Below, one piece after another: positions 1-5,019 of a DNA stretch of 5,019 bases; the first letter of the stretch is position 1, and each line of letters starts with the position of its first letter. The notes under the pieces were generated by a model. That model had not been told where the DNA came from and ran no database searches. It was given only the letters and a program-made list of their open reading frames with translations. The translations under genes were made by a program, and so were the position numbers. This stretch comes from Hyphomicrobiales bacterium (GTDB lineage Bacteria > Pseudomonadota > Alphaproteobacteria > Rhizobiales > Aestuariivirgaceae), in NCBI GenBank assembly GCA_003151375.1, contig PLXI01000011.1, positions 1 to 5,019 on the forward strand, in the 5' to 3' direction.

Positions 1-462
1 AATCCAGTTATGTATATGATCGTGCTGGCGCTGATTACCGGGTTTGTGCTGCGTTGGACGCGATTTGGCCGGTATCTCTACGCAATCGGCGGCAATGAAC
101 ATGCCGCCATATTAACAGGCGTTCCGGTCAAGCAAATCAAAGTTGCGGTTTATATGATTTCATCGCTCTCGGCGGGCATTGTTGGAATTGTGGAAACCGG
201 TTGGCTTGGCGCGGTCACCACCAACATTGGAACAGGATTAGAGCTTCAAGTTATTGCTGCTGCAGTGATCGGCGGAGCCGCTTTGGTTGGTGGGGTGGGC
301 ACGGCAACTGGCGCTCTTATCGGCGCTGCCTTGATAGAAGTTATTCGCAATAGTTTAGGATTGCTTGGCATTAATGCATTTTGGCAGGGCGTTTTTATCG
401 GCAGTGCAATTTTAATTGCGGTTTTGTTTGACCGCGTTCGCAACCTGCGGCAAAATAAATAG
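1..462 (+). CDS. Ribose-type sugar ABC transporter permease, C-terminal part (5' truncated by window edge)
   Basis: This is the inner-membrane permease of a carbohydrate-uptake ABC importer of the RbsC/XylH/AraH type; it would work with a periplasmic sugar-binding protein and a double-domain ATPase. The frame is open from base 1, so the Met at base 10 is internal and the true start lies outside the window. About 153 residues are visible, against roughly 320-340 for a full RbsC-like protein, so about half is missing. The cytoplasmic loop with AIGGNEHAAILTGV, the hydrophobic Gly/Ala-rich stretch containing AAAVIGGAALVGGVGT, and the ending LLGINAFWQG followed by a last membrane helix and DRVRN are all typical of this family. 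Four or so membrane segments can be seen. The tail is short and basic (RNLRQNK). The transported sugar cannot be deduced. No partner gene lies downstream, so this is the last gene of its operon; the partners should lie to the left. Confidence 0.9.
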   Translation, partial: NPVMYMIVLALITGFVLRWTRFGRYLYAIGGNEHAAILTGVPVKQIKVAVYMISSLSAGIVGIVETGWLGAVTTNIGTGLELQVIAAAVIGGAALVGGVGTATGALIGAALIEVIRNSLGLLGINAFWQGVFIGSAILIAVLFDRVRNLRQNK

Positions 463-511
463 TTAGAGCGGCGCTTTTAAATAGCGAGTGGATTTTTCAA
501 GACGTGCTGTT

Positions 512-538
512 ATGGCGACTTCCGCCGTTTACTTTTCT
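512..538 (+). terminator. Weak intrinsic terminator-like hairpin after the ABC permease gene
   Basis: A short hairpin has the arms ATGGCG (512-517) and CGCCGT (523-528) around a 5-base loop. It forms six pairs including one G-U wobble and is followed on the plus strand by a T-rich run (TTTACTTTTC). It lies about 50 bases after the permease stop and just before the convergent small gene. The stem is short, so this is a tentative call. On the minus strand there is no T-run after it. Confidence 0.3.
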
Positions 539-541
539 CCC

Positions 542-730
542 TTACGGCTTTGGGGCATTTACATCAATTTCTGGTTCATCAACCTTAACACCGTCCACAT
601 GCCAAATTTCAACTTCGAGCCCTTGTGCACGAAATTGTGCAGCTTTTTCACGGGCTTCATGCCAATCTTTGCCAGACGCCAAAACCGCGGCGCTGCCGTC
701 TTTATCTAAGAGACCTTTTATTGTGTACAT
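542..730 (-). CDS. Small conserved-looking hypothetical protein (62 aa)
   Basis: I do not recognise this family. The protein is small, soluble and acidic towards the C-terminus, with no signal peptide or membrane helix. The pattern suggests a short strand (YTIKGLL, residues 2-8), a helix (KDWHEAREKAAQFRAQG, about 21-37), a strand (LEVEIWHV, 38-45) and a Pro/Asp-rich tail ending in PKP. The helix followed by QGLEVEIWHVDG is a plausible alpha/beta mini-domain. The start is supported by a GAGG Shine-Dalgarno (complement at 735-738) about five bases before ATG. The gene is convergent with the ABC permease and 111 bases downstream of the 104-aa gene on the same strand. Support is the good ribosome site and the ordered composition. 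The function is unknown, and a chance ORF cannot be fully excluded. Confidence 0.6.
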   Translation of the reverse strand: MYTIKGLLDKDGSAAVLASGKDWHEAREKAAQFRAQGLEVEIWHVDGVKVDEPEIDVNAPKP

Positions 731-841
731 GACCGCCTCATTTGCATTTCGTTCAGCTTATAGAAAATTGGTATGCAGTGCGATAGGTTGTCAAGGCTAT
801 CCGATTTCATCCTAAAGGCGAGAAAGCGACAATCATCAAGA

Positions 842-1156
842 TTACGCAGTGGGTTCACGCCCTATCTTAGCCACTATGCGTTCCCATTCAGCTGCAATTG
901 TCGCCGCGCGTTTGGTGCCTACTCTGTGGTACCAATAGTTTGCATTACTCTCGTCGCCCTCGATCCAATGCGCCAGGGCGTGAATCAAATCATAATCGGG
1001 GTTGCCCTCATTCTGCTGACAAATCGCGTGGGCTTTCTTCCACTCAGTGCCCACTACCAACTCGCCCTTTTTCAACCACCACAGCGCCTGCAGCGACGAC
1101 GGTAAGTCACCTGGTGGGGTAGCCTTCGATAATGAAATGGGATCAAGCTTTGTCAT
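842..1156 (-). CDS. Tryptophan-rich hypothetical protein (104 aa)
   Basis: This is a cytoplasmic-looking protein of unrecognised family. It has six Trp residues (26, 27, 39, 64, 75, 91) and a helical core. The most distinctive part is residues 59-80, where HALAHWIEGDE is followed by NANYWYHRVG. This His/Trp/Tyr-rich helix-turn-helix pattern recalls small proteins annotated only as hypothetical in proteobacteria, but that is recollection, not a search. The N-terminal 20 residues are Pro/Ser-rich and probably disordered. There is no signal peptide. The Shine-Dalgarno before ATG is weak, although no better in-frame start follows soon after. The gene starts 80 bases beyond the exporter stop on the same strand, with no clear terminator between them, so read-through from the polyketide operon is possible. 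No function is proposed. Confidence 0.65.
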   Translation of the reverse strand: MTKLDPISLSKATPPGDLPSSLQALWWLKKGELVVGTEWKKAHAICQQNEGNPDYDLIHALAHWIEGDESNANYWYHRVGTKRAATIAAEWERIVAKIGREPTA

Positions 1157-1236
1157 AGCGCGAGCTTATCAGGATTGTTTGGTTTGTGAATGCAATAAAG
1201 AATTAGCGCAACACTGTATTGGACTAAAATGTTTTC

Positions 1237-2796
1237 TTAGGGATTGCGTGCCTCAATTACTTTACTCCTAGTGGACTGCGCGAGGGGCAGGATAATGATT
1301 GCAGCAAAAGTCAGCACCGCCAACAGGAGCCATGCCTCGTTAATTGCCGCGGTTAAGGCGTATGTTTCAATATAGGGTTTTACCATTTCGATTTCCGGCC
1401 CGTCCAGTTTGATACTGCCCGCGGGCGGCAAGGGAAATGGAAGGCCAATCGCGTTTGCCGTTGCAGTGTCACCAGCCATGAGTTTCGCCGCCGTTATTTC
1501 AGCCAACTTTGGTGAACGTTGCCATATCACTGTGTCCACTAGGGCGATGCCAACCGATCCACCAAGATTTCTCATCAGATTGAACAGCGCGCTTCCATCT
1601 GGAATGGATTCATCAGGCAATGATCCCAGCGCGAGACGCGTGGGTGGGATGAGACAGAACATAATGCCCACGCCGCGTAATATCTGCGGCAGGATCATTT
1701 CGCGAAAATCCGCATTGCTGGTTTCGAATGCGCTTATGGCAAGGCCACTGCCAAAACACACCAAGCCAACCAGTGTGAGAATTCGCGCGTCAAATCGAAG
1801 TTCGAGGCTGACGACCAGTGGTGCAACAATGAGTTGCGCTATTCCGGTCACCAGCATCACGAGCCCGATCTCAAGTGGACTGTGATGGCGGACAATTCCG
1901 AGAAATACGGACATCAGATAGACTGTGGAAAACAGCCCGATACCAAACACGAAACTAATGACAGATGCGGTCGCGAAATTCCTGCTACGCATCAACTTCA
2001 GCCTTACCAATGGGTATGCGCGCTTGGTCGAACGGAATACAAAGATGGGCAAGCTCAATGCAGCAACAACAAGAAGTAAGACCACCGAAAATGTCTGCCA
2101 TCCTTCCTTCGCGCCTTGCTTCATTGCAATTTGAAACGAAGCCAATCCCATAATCATCACGAGGATCGAAAGCCCATCGAGCTGCTTTAGCAAACCGCGC
2201 TGCACTTGGTCTCGGCGCAAATTTACCGCCGCGATAGTCAGGGCAATGATCCCGGGAAGGACGTTGATCATAAATAACCAGTGCCAACTAAAAGTTTGCG
2301 TGATGTAACCGCCCACTGTCGGACCAAGGGTCGGTGCCAAAACCGCTAGACCACCTGCAATCGTGGTCGGCACGCTCTGACGATCCGCAGGAAACAAAAG
2401 AAACACCGCCGAGAAAACAAGCGGGATGAGGCAACCTCCGGCGAAACCCTGAAAAACGCGTGCTACCATAAGCGGTTCGAGTGAGGGCGCCAACCCGCAC
2501 GCGATTGAAGCAAAGGTGAATGTTGAGATCGCAAATAGAAACAATCCCCTCATGGACAAGGCGCGTGTAAGATAACCTGTCAACGGGATCGCCACGATTT
2601 CGGCCACCAGATAAGCCGTTTGAACCCAACTCATGGAACTCGCCGGAATGTTCAGCGCGCTGCTAATAGCAGGAAGTGATGTAACGACGATCTGAATATC
2701 GAGGATGGCCATAAACATCCCGATGCACATCGCAAAAAATCCCAGCCAATTGCTGGGGTTTCCTGTTTGCGATCTGTAAAATATGCTAGACGACAT
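1237..2796 (-). CDS. DHA2-family (EmrB/QacA-type) MFS drug/metabolite exporter
   Basis: A proton-coupled inner-membrane exporter of the 14-helix DHA2 branch; its 519 residues match the family's usual length of about 500. The visible family motifs are: LDIQIVVTSLPAI in helix 1 (32-44, motif D1 with Asp33); the loop GYLTRALSMRG (74-84, motif A); ARVFQGFAGG with Arg113 (112-121, motif B); the antiporter motif LAPTLGPTVGG (153-163, motif C); HWLFMINVLPG (172-182); and NLMRNLGGSVGIAL in the second half (406-419), typical of EmrB. A longer periplasmic-type segment (about 426-476) precedes the last helix, also usual for EmrB. The ATG has a good Shine-Dalgarno, AGGA, eight bases upstream, inside the 14-base gap after the methyltransferase gene. 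It is the last gene of the polyketide synthase operon. Export of the operon's product, or of a toxic analogue, is inferred from context; the substrate is not visible in the sequence. No EmrA-like membrane-fusion partner is present in the window. Confidence 0.9.
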   Translation of the reverse strand: MSSSIFYRSQTGNPSNWLGFFAMCIGMFMAILDIQIVVTSLPAISSALNIPASSMSWVQTAYLVAEIVAIPLTGYLTRALSMRGLFLFAISTFTFASIACGLAPSLEPLMVARVFQGFAGGCLIPLVFSAVFLLFPADRQSVPTTIAGGLAVLAPTLGPTVGGYITQTFSWHWLFMINVLPGIIALTIAAVNLRRDQVQRGLLKQLDGLSILVMIMGLASFQIAMKQGAKEGWQTFSVVLLLVVAALSLPIFVFRSTKRAYPLVRLKLMRSRNFATASVISFVFGIGLFSTVYLMSVFLGIVRHHSPLEIGLVMLVTGIAQLIVAPLVVSLELRFDARILTLVGLVCFGSGLAISAFETSNADFREMILPQILRGVGIMFCLIPPTRLALGSLPDESIPDGSALFNLMRNLGGSVGIALVDTVIWQRSPKLAEITAAKLMAGDTATANAIGLPFPLPPAGSIKLDGPEIEMVKPYIETYALTAAINEAWLLLAVLTFAAIIILPLAQSTRSKVIEARNP

Positions 2797-2803
2797 TTAG
2801 CCA

Positions 2804-2808
2804 ATCCT
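2804..2808 (-). promoter_or_regulatory. Ribosome binding site of the MFS exporter
   Basis: On the minus strand CAGGA lies here, with AGGA eight bases before the exporter ATG. It fits in the 14-base gap after the methyltransferase stop, so the third gene has its own initiation site rather than relying only on coupling. Confidence 0.6.
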
Positions 2809-2810
2809 GT

Positions 2811-3302
2811 TTAATTCGCTACTGCAAATGCTTTGTTTTCAGCCCTGATGCGAATAGTCAATATGCAGGCATTCAGCAGGGAAAAAACTGCAGCCACATA
2901 GGGCAAACCTAAAGCAAGAGGCAGCACCGCAATTTCCGCAATGACGACAGCGTAATTGGGATGACGTATCAATCTAAAGGGTCCTGCGGTCACGGCCTGA
3001 GCACCCGGCAAAATGATTATTCTCGTTGTCCATCTTATTCCGAGTGTTGCAATCACCCACACCCTCATGATTTGCAACATAGCGAAAACGAAAAGCCAGT
3101 AAAGATTGACATCGGCACCACGTCCAAAGACCCAAAGTGTGGCAATCCAGGTGGCGTGGAGAGCAACAATTAGGGGGTAATGTCCTGCCCCAACTTCATA
3201 GGCGCCCATTTTTATAAGTCGTTGGGTATTGCTGCGTGCAAGAACAAGTTCGCCAAGTCTTTGGATGCTAACCAACACCAAAACGAATGTCGCCAATGTC
3301 AT
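2811..3302 (-). CDS. Isoprenylcysteine carboxyl methyltransferase (ICMT)-family membrane methyltransferase, probable alkylpyrone/alkylresorcinol O-methyltransferase
   Basis: An integral-membrane SAM-dependent methyltransferase of the ICMT family (PF04140 type), 163 residues, a normal length for bacterial members. Family signatures are the segment around LGIRWTTRIIILPG (87-100), GPFRLIRHPNY (107-117) with the conserved RHPNY, Glu123 shortly after it, and RIRAENKAF near the C-terminus (151-159). Together these form the SAM- and substrate-binding end. Four or so membrane helices are visible (about 2-21, 42-59, 66-88, 119-148). Bacteria have no prenylated CaaX proteins; homologues beside type III polyketide synthases (BpsB in Bacillus subtilis, SrsB in Streptomyces griseus) O-methylate alkylpyrones or alkylresorcinols. 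The ATG start overlaps the synthase stop as ATGA, with only a weak Shine-Dalgarno, so translation is probably coupled. The role of methylating the synthase product is inferred from family and position. Confidence 0.88.
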   Translation of the reverse strand: MTLATFVLVLVSIQRLGELVLARSNTQRLIKMGAYEVGAGHYPLIVALHATWIATLWVFGRGADVNLYWLFVFAMLQIMRVWVIATLGIRWTTRIIILPGAQAVTAGPFRLIRHPNYAVVIAEIAVLPLALGLPYVAAVFSLLNACILTIRIRAENKAFAVAN

Positions 3303-4363
3303 GCGGCTCTACTCATCAGAACCGATGACGCAGTGAATCCAGGGCCGAGAGCTGAAAGGATCACGGGATGCGCGCTTTGGCGAGCCAATTCTTTTTTTAG
3401 CACAAAAAGCGCAGTTGGAGATGACATGTTGCCAAAATCGCGCAAAACTTCGCGTTCCAAATTCAGAGAGCCTGAGGCGAAACCGAGCGCATTTTCTAGC
3501 GCCTCGATCACCTTTGTTCCGCCTGGGTGAAATCGAAACGAACCACTGTTATCGTTACTTTGAATGCCCCATTTTTCCAAGAAATTGTCCATGACTGGTC
3601 GTATGTTCCGCCGAACAAATGGCGGAATTGCGCGGTCGAAGACAACTTCGAAACCCGTCGCATCGATATTCCAACCCATGATATTAAGTGTGTCAGGCCA
3701 CATGTGTTGAAGTGCACCTTCTATCTTAGCCAATTTCGGTTGCGTGTCAGCGCGCAGTATTGCAGCGGCCGCGCCGTCTCCGAACAGCGCTGTCGCAACG
3801 ATATTCGCGGGCGTGAATTTGTCTAACCTGAAGGCCAATGTGCAAAGTTCGACGACGACCAGCAGAACAGTAGAGCCGGGCTCCGCACCCGCCAGTTGCG
3901 ATGCAATTGCAAGTCCGGTTACCCCGCCAGCGCAGCCGAGACCAAACACCGGCACTCTTAATACGTCTGGGCGCAGCCCTAAGACTTGTGCCGCGCGTGC
4001 TTCAATTGAAGGAGTGGAGACGCCCGTTGATGTTACAAACACGACAGTGTCGATTTCGGTCAGCAATAATCCAGCTTCGTCGGCTGCCCGCCTTGCAGTA
4101 ACGCAGAACAGATCGATGGCGGCGGCAACGAAGGCTTCCGAGCGTTCGTTCCAACCTCGTTCTGCCAGATACCACTCAGTAGGCATCGCCATATATCGCC
4201 GATCGATACCGGCGTTTTCAAAGACACCTTTGAGGCGGTCGAAATCTTCCATCTTGGCGCCAAACAATTTCTGGGAAATCGCCGATGCGTATTTCTGCTC
4301 CAAGACATGAGATGGGACTGCAGTTGTGAGGGACAAAAGCCCAACAGATGTCGGTTCTCGCAC
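3299..4363 (-). CDS. Type III polyketide synthase (chalcone/stilbene synthase family), probable alkylresorcinol/alkylpyrone synthase
   Basis: A homodimeric ketosynthase that condenses an acyl-CoA starter with malonyl-CoA units and cyclises the chain without an acyl-carrier protein. At 354 residues it has the normal family length. The full catalytic triad is visible: Cys144 in GLGCAGGVTG (141-150), His279 in FRFHPGG (276-282) and Asn312 in GNMSSPT (311-317). Other family marks are VTSTGVSTPS (110-119), VELCTLAFR (171-179), ALFGDGAAA (192-200) and the C-terminal LGPGF loop (339-343). The start is GTG, preceded directly by an in-frame TAA, so no longer start exists; AAAGGA lies seven bases upstream. 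It overlaps the ICMT-like methyltransferase by four bases and is followed by an MFS exporter. Pairing with that methyltransferase points to alkylpyrone or alkylresorcinol-type phenolic lipids, as in BpsA/BpsB and SrsA/SrsB. The exact starter, chain length and ring type cannot be read from the sequence. No FAD hydroxylase of the SrsC kind is in the window. Confidence 0.93.
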   Translation of the reverse strand: MREPTSVGLLSLTTAVPSHVLEQKYASAISQKLFGAKMEDFDRLKGVFENAGIDRRYMAMPTEWYLAERGWNERSEAFVAAAIDLFCVTARRAADEAGLLLTEIDTVVFVTSTGVSTPSIEARAAQVLGLRPDVLRVPVFGLGCAGGVTGLAIASQLAGAEPGSTVLLVVVELCTLAFRLDKFTPANIVATALFGDGAAAAILRADTQPKLAKIEGALQHMWPDTLNIMGWNIDATGFEVVFDRAIPPFVRRNIRPVMDNFLEKWGIQSNDNSGSFRFHPGGTKVIEALENALGFASGSLNLEREVLRDFGNMSSPTALFVLKKELARQSAHPVILSALGPGFTASSVLMSRAA

Positions 4364-4370
4364 TTACTTA

Positions 4371-4376
4371 TCCTTT
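4371..4376 (-). promoter_or_regulatory. Ribosome binding site fixing the GTG start of the polyketide synthase
   Basis: On the minus strand AAAGGA lies seven bases before GTG. An in-frame TAA sits immediately before the GTG, so this site and the stop together settle a non-ATG start. Confidence 0.7.
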
Positions 4377-4399
4377 AAAACCGCAGGCGTTCTATTTCT

Positions 4400-4427
4400 G
4401 CATTGCGCTCGAACTTTGACGCAATGC
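4400..4427. promoter_or_regulatory. Perfect 8+8 bp inverted repeat upstream of the polyketide synthase operon (candidate operator)
   Basis: GCATTGCG (4400-4407) and CGCAATGC (4420-4427) are exact reverse complements separated by 12 bases. The spacer itself holds a further imperfect match (TCGAA against TTTGA, offset by one base), so the whole 28-base element is nearly palindromic. It ends 37 bases before the GTG start, where a promoter or an operator would be expected. No T-run follows on either strand, so a terminator is unlikely. No regulator gene is in the window. The operator role is inferred. Confidence 0.45.
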
Positions 4428-4662
4428 CTGATTGTGCGCGGTTTGTAGGCGAAATACGAACGAAATTCGCTACCGGTTCACTGAACGCCGCAATAAATTC
4501 AAAGCTGAAAGTTAGTTCTTTCGGTCGAGGCAACGATCAGATGCAGGCATCCGGCGTGAAATCGTCAGTGTTTGATGCCCATTCATTGCTATGTCGCGTT
4601 GTTGCTGGTGGCTGGTCTGCCAAAGCAACATTTCAAAAATTACTTTAGATTGTTAAAAATAC

Positions 4663-4738
<76 letters not shown>

Positions 4739-4749
4739 ATCACTTACCG

Positions 4750-4779
4750 ATTAACCAAATCGCCGACTGATTTGGTCTT
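4750..4779 (-). promoter_or_regulatory. Possible tRNA-Thr promoter carrying an 8+8 bp inverted repeat
   Basis: On the minus strand a -10-like GTTAAT (complement of 4750-4755) lies 11 bases before the mature tRNA 5' end, and a poor -35-like AAGACC (4774-4779) lies 18 bases further up. Overlapping the gap is an exact inverted repeat, ACCAAATC (4754-4761) and GATTTGGT (4769-4776), around seven bases. The -10 position is right for a tRNA, but the hexamers are only partial matches. The repeat is certain; the promoter is not. Confidence 0.3.
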
Positions 4780-4859
4780 GGCTCCAGCCGTTTAGTCCAA
4801 CTGGCCCCATTGCTGCAACACCCCTGACAGAAAACCTGATTTGGCCCCGAACTGTTTCA

Positions 4860-4890
4860 TTTTGGGTCAGTGGGACCAAGAATTTTACTT
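4860..4890 (+). promoter_or_regulatory. Hairpin with U-rich tail just before the ribosome site of the Gly/His-rich secreted protein
   Basis: On the plus strand TTTTGG (4860-4865) can pair with CCAAGA (4876-4881), one wobble included. After a bulged G, TC (4867-4868) pairs with GA (4874-4875) around the loop AGTGG. The T-rich stretch ATTTTACTT follows at 4882-4890, and the ribosome site AGGGG begins at 4891. No plus-strand gene lies upstream to be terminated, so it could be a leader attenuator, or simply chance. Confidence 0.25.
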
Positions 4891-4895
4891 AGGGG
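4891..4895 (+). promoter_or_regulatory. Ribosome binding site of the Gly/His-rich secreted protein
   Basis: AGGGG lies eight bases before the ATG at 4904. It decides this start over the ATG at 4896, which is out of frame with it and runs into a stop after nine codons. Confidence 0.65.
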
Positions 4896-4903
4896 ATGTT
4901 CAC

Positions 4904-5019
4904 ATGTTTCAGTCTCGGAAAATAATTATCCCGACTTTGTTAGCTCTGGGAGCTTTTGCAGCAGCACCTTTGGTGGCCGAACTTAGTGCTCATGGCCATG
5001 GCGGCGGCGGTGGTGGTGG
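4904..5019 (+). CDS. Secreted Gly/His-rich protein, N-terminal part (3' truncated by window end)
   Basis: Thirty-eight codons are visible before the window ends. They form a classical Sec signal peptide: a basic start (R5, K6), a hydrophobic core (about 7-25, IIIPTLLALGAFAAAPLVA) and a likely cleavage site after Ala25 or Ala29 (LSA). The mature part begins HGHG and continues as a run of glycines. The product should therefore be exported to the periplasm or outside the cell. A His/Gly-rich mature start is found in several unrelated groups, such as small metal-binding periplasmic proteins and Gly-rich surface proteins, so no function can be assigned from this fragment. It is transcribed away from the tRNA and the polyketide operon and is unlikely to share their regulation. 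Confidence 0.75.
   Translation, partial: MFQSRKIIIPTLLALGAFAAAPLVAELSAHGHGGGGGG

Larger units (their letters stand above)
4364..4662. other. Leader/intergenic region between tRNA-Thr and the polyketide synthase operon
   Basis: I see no convincing gene in these 299 bases. An 81-codon plus-strand frame (4403-4648) begins with TTG, has no ribosome site and low-complexity protein content, and is probably chance. The region must hold the operon promoter or a read-through path from the tRNA. I could not find a good -35/-10 pair. It contains a strong inverted repeat (4400-4427), a small perfect dyad GTTCA-C-TGAAC (4476-4486) and a short hairpin with arms CTGAAAG/CTTTCGG (4505-4524). Confidence 0.5.

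Noticed and set aside
757..794. Minus-strand TTGACA (789-794) and TATAAG (757-762) upstream of the 62-aa gene
   Set aside because: Each hexamer is good but they are 26 bases apart, too far for one sigma-70 promoter, and neither has a convincing partner at 16-18 bases.
1157..1236. Possible terminator between the MFS exporter and the 104-aa gene
   Set aside because: Only a weak broken dyad (AACACTGTATT) is present, with no stable stem followed by a T-run.
1409..1885. 158-codon plus-strand open frame opposite the MFS exporter
   Set aside because: It is antisense to a clear 14-helix transporter and has no ribosome site or domain.
3744..4310. 188-codon plus-strand open frame opposite the polyketide synthase
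   Set aside because: It is fully antisense to a well-supported catalytic gene and its Ser/Ala/Pro-rich product has no recognisable motif; it is a codon-bias shadow.
4476..4486. Small perfect dyad GTTCA-C-TGAAC, considered as a LexA or other operator
   Set aside because: It does not fit the alphaproteobacterial LexA box (direct GTTC-N7-GTTC), and five-base arms are too short to support an independent call.
4403..4648. 81-codon plus-strand frame in the polyketide leader
   Set aside because: It begins with TTG inside the inverted repeat, has no Shine-Dalgarno and no recognisable protein features.
4767..4844. Nine-base direct repeat CTGATTTGG (4767-4775 and 4836-4844) and a repeated TGGCCCC (4802-4808, 4842-4848)
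   Set aside because: The copies are short, unevenly placed and in no regular array; chance is the simpler explanation, and no CRISPR or iteron structure is present.

Overview
The window looks like chromosomal DNA of a moderate-GC alphaproteobacterium, perhaps Hyphomicrobiales/Rhizobiales. This rests on the general style of the proteins, an encoded-CCA tRNA-Thr, and compact minus-strand gene blocks. It is an inference without database support.

Layout from left to right. (1) 1-462, plus strand: the C-terminal part of a ribose-type ABC sugar transporter permease, cut by the window edge, followed by a weak terminator-like hairpin. (2) 542-1156, minus strand: two small unrecognised proteins of 62 and 104 aa. 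(3) 1237-4363, minus strand: a tight three-gene operon read right to left. It begins with a type III polyketide synthase with an intact Cys-His-Asn triad. Next comes an isoprenylcysteine-methyltransferase-like (ICMT) membrane methyltransferase, overlapping the synthase by 4 bases (ATGA). Last is a 14-TM DHA2/EmrB-type MFS exporter, 14 bases further on with its own Shine-Dalgarno. (4) 4364-4662: a leader region of about 300 bases with no convincing gene, holding an 8+8 bp perfect inverted repeat 37 bases upstream of the synthase start. (5) 4663-4738, minus strand: tRNA-Thr(UGU) with CCA encoded. (6) 4739-4903: a divergent intergenic region with two inverted repeats. (7) 4904-5019, plus strand: the start of a secreted Gly/His-rich protein, cut by the window end.

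The central operon reads as make, methylate and export. The synthase should extend an acyl starter with malonyl-CoA to an alkylresorcinol or alkylpyrone. The ICMT-like protein should O-methylate it, as BpsB and SrsB do for their neighbouring synthases. The MFS protein could export the product, its precursors or a related toxic compound. The synthase-methyltransferase pair has well-described precedents in Bacillus and Streptomyces. The fused exporter and the palindromic leader are the less ordinary parts. I see no wholly new system here. The best lead is this phenolic-lipid-type cassette with its candidate operator.
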